Origin: JBCDCE01 sp039182515
Lineage (GTDB): Bacteria > Pseudomonadota > Alphaproteobacteria > Rhodobacterales > Rhodobacteraceae
Reading direction: 5' to 3'
Assembly (NCBI GenBank): GCA_039182515.1
Contig: JBCDCE010000035.1
Location: forward strand, 1-41,132
Length of the DNA: 41,132 nucleotides
The position numbers were made by a program, and so were the translations under genes. Below the pieces are notes generated by a model, which made no database searches, was not told the origin of the DNA, and saw only the letters and a program-made list of their open reading frames with translations. Within the stretch, counting starts at the first letter, position 1; every line of letters begins with the position of its first letter. This document shows positions 1 to 7,426 of the stretch, one piece after another.

Positions 1-13
1 TGTCTAGCCCGGT
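1..13 (+). repeat. IS terminal inverted repeat, transposase-distal end
   Basis: TGTCTAGCCCGGT matches the reverse complement of the other end except for one missing T. The window starts exactly at this end, so a slightly longer repeat cannot be excluded. Confidence 0.75.
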
Positions 14-861
14 TGTTCATTACCACTAATTTGGCGTTTCTCTAATAAGGTTTCTGGGACGGTTGGCCGCATGGCTAGGGCATGATGAGGCCGGATTTTA
101 TTGTATTGCCTGAGCCAGACATTGATGGCGACTTGGGCTTGTTTGGTGCATTGGAACCATTCGGCGTTGAGCACGTCTCGACGGAGAGTTCCATTGAAGC
201 GCTCGTTATAGCCGTTTTCCCAATAGCCGTTTTCTCAAGGGCTGCCCGGATAGATCTGCATCGGCTGGATACCGACCCTTCTGAGCCAGTTTTGAAGCTG
301 CACGGCGATGAACTCCGGGCCATTGTCTGATCGTATGTATTCCGGCTTTCCGTGCTTCATCAGCAGACGGTGCAGTACGTCCAGAACATCGTTTGCGTTC
401 ATCTTGGGACGTACCGCCACGCAAAGCGCTTCACGGGTGTATTCATCGAGCACCGTCAGCATCTTGTATGGCCGCCCGTTGCTGAGCTTGTCATGCACGA
501 AGTCGATCGCCCAGACATGGTTGGGATGTGTCGGCCGCAGCCGGATGACAGAGCTGTCCTTGTGGTAAAGCCGCCGTCTCTTCTTTTGGCGATACGGCAG
601 CTGCAGGCCGTCTTCGCCCCATAAACGCTCAACCTTCTTATGGTTAACCTGCCAGCCTTCCATTCGAAGCAGAGCGGTCACCTTCCTGTAACCGTATCGC
701 CCATATTGCTTGGCCAACCGGATCATCGCCAGGCGCAGGACATCGTCATTCAGAGGTTTGGCCTGATAACGCAGGCTCGACCTCGAAAGCCCCAACACCG
801 CACAGGTGCGCCGTTCAGATGTGTTAAGCTTCTGACGGGTGTGGATCACGGCCTGACGCAA
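4..861 (-). pseudogene. IS3-family transposase OrfB (DDE integrase), broken by an in-frame stop
   Basis: OrfB is the catalytic DDE (rve-fold) domain. The first catalytic Asp is in WAIDFVHD and the second in IRSDNGPEF. The third residue, Glu in NERFNG, is encoded downstream of a TGA at 235-237. Reading through that stop, the same frame continues to a TAG at 4-6 with a normal IS3 C-terminus (RPHHALAMRPT). The open part ends after YPGSP, at 208 residues. Without the Glu the product cannot be active. The stop lies in one unit of a 15-bp tandem duplication. The TTG at 861 is only a nominal start, since translation is expected to enter by frameshift from orfA. Confidence 0.9.
208..237. repeat. 15-bp tandem duplication in orfB, one unit carrying the stop
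   Basis: Two adjacent 15-base units (208-222 and 223-237) are identical except at one base. On the coding strand one unit is TGG GAA AAC GGC TAT (WENGY) and the other begins TGA. Functional relatives have a single WENGY at this place, so the sequence shows a slippage duplication plus a G-to-A change. Confidence 0.9.
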
Positions 862-872
862 CCCATCAACCG

Positions 873-1160
873 TCAGGCCTTGGGCTTTAAATGATCCAGG
901 CTCTCCTTCAGGATCAACTTGTCGAGCTGTAGATCAGCGACAATCTTCTTGAGCCGCTCAGTCTCTTTTTGCAACGCCCGCATCTCAGACAACTGCGGCC
1001 GACCCATCCCACCAAACTTCTTGCGCCAGTCGTCGTACGTCTTGTCCGAAATTCCTGCTTTCCTACACGCGCTCACAACACCCAGACCATCATGCAAATG
1101 CACGTCAATCTCGCGCAACAGCTTCAACGCATCTTCATCAGAATACCGCTTCCGAGCCAT
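873..1160 (-). CDS. IS3-family transposase OrfA (HTH protein)
   Basis: This is the small DNA-binding protein of the IS, 95 residues from the ATG at 1160. A GTG at 1181 would add seven residues, but a GAGGGA ribosome site sits just before the ATG. The N-terminal half is a helix-turn-helix that recognises the IS ends (ACRKAGISDKTYDDWRKKFG). The C-terminal half is a leucine-rich coiled coil (KETERLKKIVADLQLDK) used for multimerisation. In this family OrfA alone regulates transposition, and OrfAB, made by -1 frameshifting, is the transposase. The frame looks intact here. Confidence 0.9.
   Translation of the reverse strand: MARKRYSDEDALKLLREIDVHLHDGLGVVSACRKAGISDKTYDDWRKKFGGMGRPQLSEMRALQKETERLKKIVADLQLDKLILKESLDHLKPKA
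885..891 (-). promoter_or_regulatory. Programmed -1 frameshift site T_TTA_AAG
   Basis: On the minus strand the heptamer TTTAAAG lies near the end of orfA in the phase expected for X_XXY_YYZ slippage (codons CAT TTA AAG). A -1 shift leads straight into the orfB frame (GCC CAA GGC CTG ACG …), which stays open through the TTG usually called as the OrfB start. This is the standard IS3 mechanism for making OrfAB. Confidence 0.75.
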
Positions 1161-1201
1161 CCGTAATCCCTCATGTGGCACACAAATAGTGCCACAGTTT
1201 T

Positions 1202-1215
1202 ACCGGGCTAAGACA
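1202..1215 (-). repeat. IS terminal inverted repeat, transposase-proximal end
   Basis: On the minus strand this reads TGTCTTAGCCCGGT and pairs with the repeat at 1-13. The next four bases outside (catc) would be part of a target duplication if one exists. Confidence 0.75.
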
Positions 1216-1311
1216 CATCCCTCGGGACTTTTACAGCATCACAAAGGCGGATCAAAATTTGCCCCGGTTGCTGCAAGTAATGCGCTCGCAGGCTTTGCAG
1301 GGCTCACCTGA

Positions 1312-2235
1312 CACACGTTCATCATTGGTCAAGAATTCGCGGTCAAAGTCTCGAGGATCAACACCTACGAATCCGTGGCGCACTACGTTTTCACCGTGAT
1401 CCCCTTCTTTTTGCTGATGGGATTTTTGATCCTACACGCGGGGATCGGAGCCAAGCTTTACAACGCAGGCATCAAGGTCTTTGGCAGATTGCCCGGCGGC
1501 TTTGCAGCCATCTGCGGCGAGAGCGTCGCTGCAGCCGCCACCATGGGCTCGGTCTCGATCCCAGAGATGAAGAAATACGATTACGATGACTCCCGCGCCA
1601 TAGAGTCTGTCGCGGCGGGCGGAACGCTCGCCATCCTCACGCCGACAAAAGCAGGTGGCGTTGGCGCAAGCGGCGCGCTGCTGATCGCACTCTTTGCCAA
1701 AGGCTTTAACCGCAAGAAGCTTTTCGAAGCACTTTTAGACGCAACCACAACCAGCGCCATGATCTTTACGATCCTGATCGGCGTGGGCTTGCTGGGATAC
1801 TTTGTCACGCTGACCGACATCCCCAGAGAATTTGCGAATTTCTGAGGCGGCCTGGATGTATCTCGGTATGTGATCTTCGTCCTTATCCTGCTGCTCTATC
1901 TCGTGCTTGGTATGGTCATGAATATCATCCCAATGATGATGCTCACCTTGCCAATCCTGTTCCCAACGGTCGTGGGCCTCGGGTTCGACCCGATTTGGTT
2001 TGGCGTGATCATGGTGATCATGATGGAGATGGGGCAGATCACTCCGCCCATTGGCATCAACGTCTCTGTCATCCACGGCGTTGCCAAAAAGTACAACCTC
2101 AAAATGGCCACGATCTATCGCGGCATCATTCCTTTCGGGATCGTCGAAGTCCTTGTGATTATCCTTCTGACGGTCTTCCCGGAAATTACACTGTGGTTGC
2201 CGAACTCGATGGACGTTCTGGCCCCACTTGAATGA
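1312..2235 (+). pseudogene. dctM: TRAP transporter large permease (DctM) remnant
   Basis: This was the 12-TM permease subunit of a TRAP (DctPQM) solute importer. One frame runs from about 1312 to 2235. It begins mid-protein (IIGQEFAVKVSR), with the N-terminal part missing at the IS side. Family comparison from memory suggests two internal in-frame deletions: about a dozen residues inside PGGFAAICGES, and several tens of residues where GGTLAIL joins TPTKAGGVG. A TGA at 1843-1845 interrupts FANF|GGLDVSRY without changing frame. The C-terminal part (1846-2235) is well conserved, including GQITPPIGINV. It cannot make a complete transporter. The specificity subunits dctP and dctQ are not in the window. 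Confidence 0.88.
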
Positions 2236-2248
2236 TGGTAAAAATGAT

Positions 2249-2524
2249 ATGCGCGATAAAACAGCACTCGTGACCAGATCAACAAGTGGGATTGGGCTTG
2301 CCATCGCGCACGCAGGTTTCTGAGGATGAAGCACGCTCTTGGTTTTCGGCGAGAAACAACCCTCCAAAACCGTCGTATCCCTACAAGAAATAGGCCAAGC
2401 TGTGCTTTATCTCTGTTCCGATGCCGCATCCGAAATTCGAGGTTCAACGATCAATATCGATGGTGGATGGTTGGCACAGCAGCTTGGATTCGAGGGAAAT
2501 AGATATGACTGGGAAATTGGATAC
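2249..2524 (+). pseudogene. Short-chain dehydrogenase (3-hydroxybutyrate dehydrogenase type) remnant
   Basis: An ATG at 2249 starts a Rossmann-type N-terminus (KTALVTRSTSGIGLAIAHA) that stops at TGA 2321-2323. In the same frame, about 15 bases later, a typical C-terminus appears (FGEKQPSK … LCSDAASEIRG … NIDGGW). The remnant therefore keeps the first 22 or so and the last 45 or so residues of a protein of about 255. The central catalytic Ser-Tyr-Lys region is absent. The nucleotide-binding loop has Arg where Gly is expected (TRSTSGIG rather than TGSTSGIG). The end motif matches the D-beta-hydroxybutyrate dehydrogenase branch, but the original substrate is uncertain. The 3' end runs into the start of the next gene. 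Confidence 0.85.
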
Positions 2525-3449
2525 GAAAAATAAGGTGATCATCACATGTGCGATCACGGGCGCCATTCACACCCCTTCGATGTCACCCCACCTTCCAGTG
2601 ACGCCCGATGAAATCACCTCTCATGCCATCGCTGCGGCAGAAGCTGGCGCCTCTATCTTGCACCTCCACGCGCGCGATCCGGAAACGGGTCGGCCAGATC
2701 AAAGCCCCGACGCATTTGCGGCTTTCTTGCCGCGCATCAAGCAAGGAACCAATGCGGTCATAAACATCACCACCGGCGGCAGCCCCTACATGGACGTGAG
2801 CGAACGTGCCGCCCCTGCAGCCACTTACCAGCCAGAGGTCGCTTCGCTCAACATGGGGTCAATGAACTTTGGCCTCTATCCAATGTTAAACCGCTTCAAA
2901 GACTTTAAGTTCGACTGGGAACGCGACCATCTGGAGGGGTCTCGCGATCTGGTTTTCAGAAACTCATTCAAAGACATCGAGTATGTCCTCAAGACCTGCT
3001 ACGGCAACGGCACACGATTTGAGTTCGAATGCTACGACATTTCGCACCTCTATAATCTGGCTCACTTTGTGGACCGCGGCCTCATCAAAGCGCCCTTTTT
3101 TGTGCAATCTGTCTTTGGGCTCTTGGGCGGTATCGGCGGTCATCCAGAAGACGTGCTTCATATGAAGCGAACCGCCGATCGCCTTTTTGGCTCTGAGTAT
3201 CGGTGGTCTGTTTTAGGGGCAGGCGCAAACCAATTTCGCATTGCAGCCCTAGCCGCAACAATGGGTGGAAATGTCCGGGTGGGCCTGGAAGACAGCCTGT
3301 GGATTGGCAAAGGGCAACTTGCTCAGTCGAATGCGGAACAAGTCACAAAGGTGCGGAGCTTGATCGAAGGATTGGGGCTCAGCGTTGCCAGCCCTGACGA
3401 GGCGCGAGACATTCTGGATCTTAAAGGCAGCGACAAAGTCGCGTTTTAA
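2505..3449 (+). CDS. Beta-keto acid cleavage enzyme (BKACE, DUF849 family)
   Basis: A 314-residue TIM-barrel enzyme. Family members condense a beta-keto acid with acetyl-CoA (or a related CoA) and cleave it to acetoacetate plus a new acyl-CoA. The metal-binding HxH is visible in SILHLHARD (residues about 45-53), followed by PETGRPDQ. The segment FGLLGGIGGHPEDVLHM is typical of the family. The start at 2505 is preferred because GAGGGA lies just upstream; an upstream in-frame ATG (2421) would overlap the dehydrogenase remnant. The substrate cannot be read from the sequence; the family includes Kce (3-keto-5-aminohexanoate) and dehydrocarnitine enzymes. The neighbouring dehydrogenase remnant could once have made the keto acid. 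The gene looks intact. Confidence 0.88.
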   Translation: MTGKLDTKNKVIITCAITGAIHTPSMSPHLPVTPDEITSHAIAAAEAGASILHLHARDPETGRPDQSPDAFAAFLPRIKQGTNAVINITTGGSPYMDVSERAAPAATYQPEVASLNMGSMNFGLYPMLNRFKDFKFDWERDHLEGSRDLVFRNSFKDIEYVLKTCYGNGTRFEFECYDISHLYNLAHFVDRGLIKAPFFVQSVFGLLGGIGGHPEDVLHMKRTADRLFGSEYRWSVLGAGANQFRIAALAATMGGNVRVGLEDSLWIGKGQLAQSNAEQVTKVRSLIEGLGLSVASPDEARDILDLKGSDKVAF

Positions 3450-3550
3450 CCGCTCACGCTCCAAATATTTGAAATTTCGCATATCTAGACAAACTCCCAT
3501 CAATCGCCGAAGCTAACAGGTGTCGGAAAGCGCTTTGGGAGGAGGCTTTC

Positions 3551-5341
3551 GTGAATGGGAACATGCCCAACAGTGTAACGCAATCGGCCCTGAATGCCTC
3601 ATGGGCGCGCTGTGCGAAAACCTACAACCTTAAGCGCGATGCAGCGCGACCAATCTTGCGCCTACAATCCTCTGAAGTCGCACCGCGCCTCGAGGCCCTG
3701 ACTGAACTGACAGGTGGTCGCCAAGGTATTTTTCGCCAATTGGCATCCGTCGCGGCTGGTGCTGGGCACTGTTTGGTTATAACAGATGCCGACGGCATTT
3801 TGGTGCGTTTAGAAAGCAAAGACGCTGAAGCGAGCTGGAATGGCATTGCGCTGGGATCAGTCTGGGACGAGCGCGTTGCTGGCACAAATGGCGTGTCGAT
3901 GGCCCTGTCAGAAGGACAGGCCTTCACCGTCAGCGGGCAGGATCATTACTACGCTCAGCTGACCAACTTTGCCTGTAGCGCGGTGCCGCTAAGAGACGCC
4001 CATGACCAAATTATCGGCGTCGCCAATTTATCCTCAGTGGGCCGCGGAAATCCATCTGAGACCCTCTTTGCGCAACAAGTGCTCAGGGTCGCCGCAAGCC
4101 GTTTGCAAACAACGCTCTTTGAGCAGACCTTCAAAGACTCCACGGTCGTCTCTTTCTCAGCACCAGGTCGCAAGGAGCTCTTCAAGGAAGCGGAGCGTGT
4201 TGCCGTAGATGACGCGGGATTCATCACCGGGGCCACATCATCTGCACATCACGTGTCTGGCAAAACATCCCGAGACGCGATCATAGGAGAGCGTTTTGAC
4301 GCTGTCTTCGGCGCTGATATCAACGGGCTAAATTGCGCGCCCGAGCGCGTGATGTCTGTGCGGCGCGATGATGGGCCCATGCTTGACGTTTGGGTCCGCA
4401 TGCCCCCCAAAAACGCGCGATCCGTTCCAGGTTGGACACCAAAACCAAAAGCAAAACTTCGCAGACAAAATGCGCCGAGTTTGCAGGACTTGGCCGCTGG
4501 TAGCTCTGTTATGCGCGGCATCTTCGAGCGCGTTCAAACCAGTTTCGAACACGGGGTGCCGATCTTAATCGAGGGCGAAACAGGAACCGGAAAAACAGCG
4601 CTCATCTCTGCTTTAGCCACGCAAGCCTTTAGGGCTGTAACCATTGACTGTGCGTCGGTTGATGACACGTCCCAGGACCGGGCCTACATCCAATCGCTTT
4701 TGCAACAGGCTCGAATGGTAGACGACGGCGGATCCGTCAGATCTGTGCTGATTTTTGACAACATCAATGAAATGCCTGTCTTTGGCCAAACGGGCTTGCG
4801 CGCCGTTTTGAACGATTTTGAGATGGTCTACGGGGAGTCCCGCGGCCCGCGCATTATAGCGACCAGCAAAAAGGCCCTCCGCACCTTCGTAGATACCGAT
4901 GTGTTCCGAGACGATCTTTATTTCTTAATGGCCGGTTCCCGTGTGACGCTCCCCCCGCTGCGGTCGCGTGAACAACTCGATACCTTGGCCGAAGCGCTCG
5001 CAAGGTCGATGGCTGGCCCCAAAGCCACGCTTTCCGACGAAGCCAAATCCGCGATCCGCGCCCACGATTGGCCAGGCAATATACGCGAGCTGAAAGCTGT
5101 GTTGCAGCAGGCTTTGATGTATGGAGATGGCGCGCGCATCGGCGCCTTGGATCTTTTTCCTCAGCAAACGCCTGTCATGGTCACACGGTCCTCGCCTGCG
5201 TTATTGTCCGAAGAGCAACTGATTTTGGAAGCCTTACAAAGCACACGTTGGAACGTGTCGAAAGCAGCGCGCCTTCTCGGAATGAGCCGCGCCACGATCA
5301 ATCGCAAAATGAAAGCGCTTGGCATTTCTCGTCCTGCTTGA
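3551..5341 (+). CDS. AcoR-like enhancer-binding transcriptional regulator without GAFTGA motif
   Basis: A 596-residue regulator. It has an N-terminal GAF-type sensor (about 60-200, with SVWDERVAGTNGVSMAL typical of AcoR), a second poorly defined sensor segment (about 205-310), an AAA+ domain (about 320-535) and a C-terminal Fis-type HTH (about 550-596, NVSKAARLLGMSRATINRK). Walker A is intact (GETGTGKT, 342-349) and the WPGNIREL sensor motif is present. The sigma-54-contacting GAFTGA loop is absent: the stretch between VTIDCAS and Walker B is short and lacks it. Walker B reads IFDN (Asp403-Asn404) where relatives have Asp-Glu. Start is GTG after GGAGGAGG. It probably controls the convergent dehydrogenase operon, but likely not through sigma-54. 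Confidence 0.88.
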   Translation: MNGNMPNSVTQSALNASWARCAKTYNLKRDAARPILRLQSSEVAPRLEALTELTGGRQGIFRQLASVAAGAGHCLVITDADGILVRLESKDAEASWNGIALGSVWDERVAGTNGVSMALSEGQAFTVSGQDHYYAQLTNFACSAVPLRDAHDQIIGVANLSSVGRGNPSETLFAQQVLRVAASRLQTTLFEQTFKDSTVVSFSAPGRKELFKEAERVAVDDAGFITGATSSAHHVSGKTSRDAIIGERFDAVFGADINGLNCAPERVMSVRRDDGPMLDVWVRMPPKNARSVPGWTPKPKAKLRRQNAPSLQDLAAGSSVMRGIFERVQTSFEHGVPILIEGETGTGKTALISALATQAFRAVTIDCASVDDTSQDRAYIQSLLQQARMVDDGGSVRSVLIFDNINEMPVFGQTGLRAVLNDFEMVYGESRGPRIIATSKKALRTFVDTDVFRDDLYFLMAGSRVTLPPLRSREQLDTLAEALARSMAGPKATLSDEAKSAIRAHDWPGNIRELKAVLQQALMYGDGARIGALDLFPQQTPVMVTRSSPALLSEEQLILEALQSTRWNVSKAARLLGMSRATINRKMKALGISRPA

Positions 5342-5370
5342 AAGAGCAAAACGGAACGCGCACGACGGCT

Positions 5371-5733
5371 TTAAAACCTATTAAATCCGCCCTTTTCTAC
5401 GATATAGAGCGGCGCGATGCCCTCTAAGACTGCCTTGATGTAGGGCGTTGCATTGTCGGATACGATGCCCATGCAACTGTCTACGAGCTCAAAAAAGCGC
5501 CCAGCGTAGTTCTCTGCAAAGCCTTTGACGTGCAGATCACCATTTTCCGCATCAGCGTAGCGCTCAAGGATGTGCCAAGTCCCCGTGGTGCCAACCTCGT
5601 ACCATTCGTAAACGAGCGTGCCGGATTCGTTGCTGGTGCGCTCGACGAGTTCGTTCATCAGGTCGATAAATCCGGGACGGTTGGCTTCCGGCACCTTAAC
5701 TTCAAGATGAATGTGGATGGTTTCGTTGGACAT
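5371..5733 (-). CDS. Antibiotic-biosynthesis-monooxygenase (ABM) fold protein
   Basis: A 120-residue protein with the ferredoxin-like dimeric alpha-beta barrel pattern of ABM proteins (HIHLEVKVPEANRPGF … GTLVYEWYEV … GTWHILERYAD). ABM-fold members range from quinol monooxygenases to heme-degrading enzymes and many uncharacterised small proteins, so no reaction can be assigned. It is the last gene of the dehydrogenase operon, about 30 bases after the lipoate-ligase-like gene, and starts at an ATG after GGAGG (minus strand, near 5738). It may detoxify or process a by-product of the pathway; that is inference from position only. Confidence 0.75.
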   Translation of the reverse strand: MSNETIHIHLEVKVPEANRPGFIDLMNELVERTSNESGTLVYEWYEVGTTGTWHILERYADAENGDLHVKGFAENYAGRFFELVDSCMGIVSDNATPYIKAVLEGIAPLYIVEKGGFNRF

Positions 5734-5764
5734 TGTTTCCTCCCATTTGATTTCGTCCGGTCAT

Positions 5765-6457
5765 TCAAAGCTCTTTGGCAAGGCTCCTTGGAAACAGATC
5801 CAGCTCGTCCTGCGCAGAGGCGATGAGGTCAGCTACTGGCAACTCGGTCAGACCAAAGGCCGCTTCCAGGCTTGTGTGCGCCTTTGAATTGATCGCTGAG
5901 AGGCCAAGGTCTTCATGGAACGCGGCAACGGCTTTTGCCCCGTCATCATAGCTGTCCAATGTCAGAATAACCGCATGTGCCAAAACACGCGGAGGCCCAC
6001 CGCGCGCCGGCTTCCAACGCTGCGCGGTCCCAACGATCTTGCGTCCATCGAGCGACAAGTTCCAAGCGCCATCGCAAAAACTACCGGGTGTCTCGCCGGG
6101 TGCGAGAGATGCTCCAAACGTGCCAAGCCCACGCTTTATAATGCGTGTCAGCAGCCGGTAGCCGTCTTCGATTGTCCCGCCAGGCCACATGTCAAAGGCC
6201 AAAACCAGATTGTCGATCCCATGGCCCTGAGGGACTGTCCCACCCCCTGTGCCCCGCAAAGCAACCGGCCATTCGGCACGCCTAGCGCGTGCTTCGGCTA
6301 CCTCAAAAGTTTCGCGGCGCGAATAGGCTTCTGGGCATACCAATCCGTTTGACGTTGCGCGCCAAAGCCCAACGTGAGACCCGCTTTCCGCAAAAAGCGC
6401 TTGTTCGTAAGCCAAGCCCTCAATCGCGCTCCCCACATGACGCAAAGCGCGCGTCAC
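5765..6457 (-). CDS. Lipoate-protein ligase A-like protein
   Basis: A 230-residue BPL/LplA-type catalytic domain without the C-terminal accessory domain of E. coli LplA. The nucleotide/lipoate-binding motif is RGTGGGTVPQG (about 68-78) and the conserved lysine motif is DGRKIVGTAQRWK (about 156-168). Members either ligate lipoate to a carrier Lys or transfer octanoyl/lipoyl groups. The start is GTG overlapping the stop of the E2 gene (GTGA), so the two are translationally coupled. Its position directly behind a free lipoyl-domain gene and E2 core suggests that it lipoylates that carrier; this is inference. It could use free lipoate or act as an amidotransferase. Confidence 0.85.
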   Translation of the reverse strand: MTRALRHVGSAIEGLAYEQALFAESGSHVGLWRATSNGLVCPEAYSRRETFEVAEARARRAEWPVALRGTGGGTVPQGHGIDNLVLAFDMWPGGTIEDGYRLLTRIIKRGLGTFGASLAPGETPGSFCDGAWNLSLDGRKIVGTAQRWKPARGGPPRVLAHAVILTLDSYDDGAKAVAAFHEDLGLSAINSKAHTSLEAAFGLTELPVADLIASAQDELDLFPRSLAKEL

Positions 6458-7134
6458 TTAGAAAAACCTTCGATTTCATGACAAATCTCTGTCAGCAAAT
6501 CCCCGGCAGGCGCACCATCCAGAGCACGATGATCAAACGTTAGAGACAAGCCGATATGGGGACGCAGCTCAATGTCGCCGTCCGGCGCTCGCACGGCCCG
6601 TTCCGCCATACAGCCAATGCCAAGGATACAAATCTGGCCCTGGTTGAGAATTGGCGTGAAATGCTCAACCCGTGTGAGCCCAAGATTAGAAATTGTAAAA
6701 GTCCCGCCTGTCATCTCTGTCACCGTCAGCTTGTTAATCTTGGCACGTGCTGCGAGATCCTGGCGCGCTGCGCGGAGCTCGAAGACGTCCATCTCACTTG
6801 CCCCAAAGATAGCCGGGGCAACAAGTAGATTGCCAGGCAGCGCAATGGCCACAGACAGGTCGACTTTATCCTGCAGCTGCACCTCACGCTCCTCGACCTT
6901 GCCATTGGCATCTGGATGTTTTGCCAAAGCGCGCACCACGGCCAGCATCAGCAGATCTTCCACCGAAACTTTGGTGGCGGCTTCTGACAACCGCGCCTTT
7001 TCTCGCATAAGCCCGGACGCATCCGCACTTGCGTGATGGGTGAGCTGAGCGGCTGTTGCGAGGCTTTTGACCATCGCATCAGCGATCATCCCGCGCACCC
7101 CTTTTAAAGGAACAGTGCGCGTGCCGTCGCTCAC
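6454..7134 (-). CDS. 2-oxoacid/acetoin dehydrogenase E2 acyltransferase core, lacking a lipoyl domain
   Basis: A 226-residue catalytic domain of dihydrolipoamide acyltransferase, which moves the acyl group from lipoyl-lysine to CoA. The CAT-like active-site motif HRALDG (His202, Asp206) is intact, and GGTFTISNLG is typical of E2 cores. Ordinary E2 proteins carry one to three lipoyl domains and a peripheral-subunit-binding domain ahead of this core. Here the protein starts almost directly with the core (KGVRGMIADAM at about 11-21), so both are missing. The start GTG overlaps the stop of the lipoyl gene (GTGA). The lipoyl function is supplied by the adjacent small gene. Confidence 0.9.
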   Translation of the reverse strand: MSDGTRTVPLKGVRGMIADAMVKSLATAAQLTHHASADASGLMREKARLSEAATKVSVEDLLMLAVVRALAKHPDANGKVEEREVQLQDKVDLSVAIALPGNLLVAPAIFGASEMDVFELRAARQDLAARAKINKLTVTEMTGGTFTISNLGLTRVEHFTPILNQGQICILGIGCMAERAVRAPDGDIELRPHIGLSLTFDHRALDGAPAGDLLTEICHEIEGFSK

Positions 7135-7364
7135 GAGATCGACCCGATCACAGCGCCTTTGGGCACAACAGCGTCGGCCTCTTCGGTGATGCTGACGGTG
7201 CCAGAGGCGGGCGCGTTGATCTCATATTGCACTTTGGCCGTCATGATCTCCGCGATGAGAGCCCCTTCTTCCACGGTTGCTCCGTCGTTGACCAGCCAAG
7301 TTGTGATCACCGCCTCTTCGTCTTCTTCCCATAAATCGGTGGGGATGATGATGTCTGTCGCCAT
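7131..7364 (-). CDS. Stand-alone lipoyl-domain carrier protein
   Basis: A 77-residue protein that is a single lipoyl/biotinyl-attachment domain. The modified lysine is Lys44 in EIMTAKVQYEI, followed by the conserved APASGTV turn and the GAVIG end. It starts at ATG 7364 with AGGA upstream and lies 62 bases after the E1-beta gene. It should act as the swinging-arm carrier for the E1 enzyme (acoA/acoB products) and the separate E2 core. The GTGA overlap with the E2 gene indicates coupled synthesis in similar amounts. Lipoyl domains are usually fused to E2, so this is a split version. Confidence 0.92.
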   Translation of the reverse strand: MATDIIIPTDLWEEDEEAVITTWLVNDGATVEEGALIAEIMTAKVQYEINAPASGTVSITEEADAVVPKGAVIGSIS

Positions 7365-7426
7365 TAGATTTTCCTGTAAATTAGAGCTTCAGGGCCGCCC
7401 TTTTCAGAGCCGCCCCAAGAACTGCC

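Larger units (their letters stand above)
1..1215 (-). mobile_element. IS3-family insertion sequence (orfA + broken orfB)
   Basis: The element has two overlapping transposase frames on the minus strand and imperfect terminal inverted repeats. The left end reads TGTCTAGCCCGGT (1-13); the right end, reverse-complemented, reads TGTCTTAGCCCGGT (1202-1215), one base longer. The layout (small HTH orfA, -1 frame overlap, DDE orfB) is that of IS3, and the OrfB motifs resemble the IS407-type subgroup. The left flank is outside the window, so a target-site duplication cannot be checked. The element sits against a dctM remnant, and the missing 5' part of that gene may lie beyond the left end. It is unlikely to be autonomous now because orfB has a stop codon. 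Confidence 0.9.

Noticed and set aside
235..237. TGA in the IS transposase as a selenocysteine or programmed read-through codon
   Set aside because: It replaces a Trp codon within a slippage duplication, and no selenocysteine element or family precedent is visible; a loss-of-function mutation is simpler.
1735..2367. Minus-strand frame of 210 residues across the dctM remnant
   Set aside because: It is antisense to a clearly recognisable dctM sequence, has a His/Asp-rich composition typical of shadow frames, and has no family resemblance.
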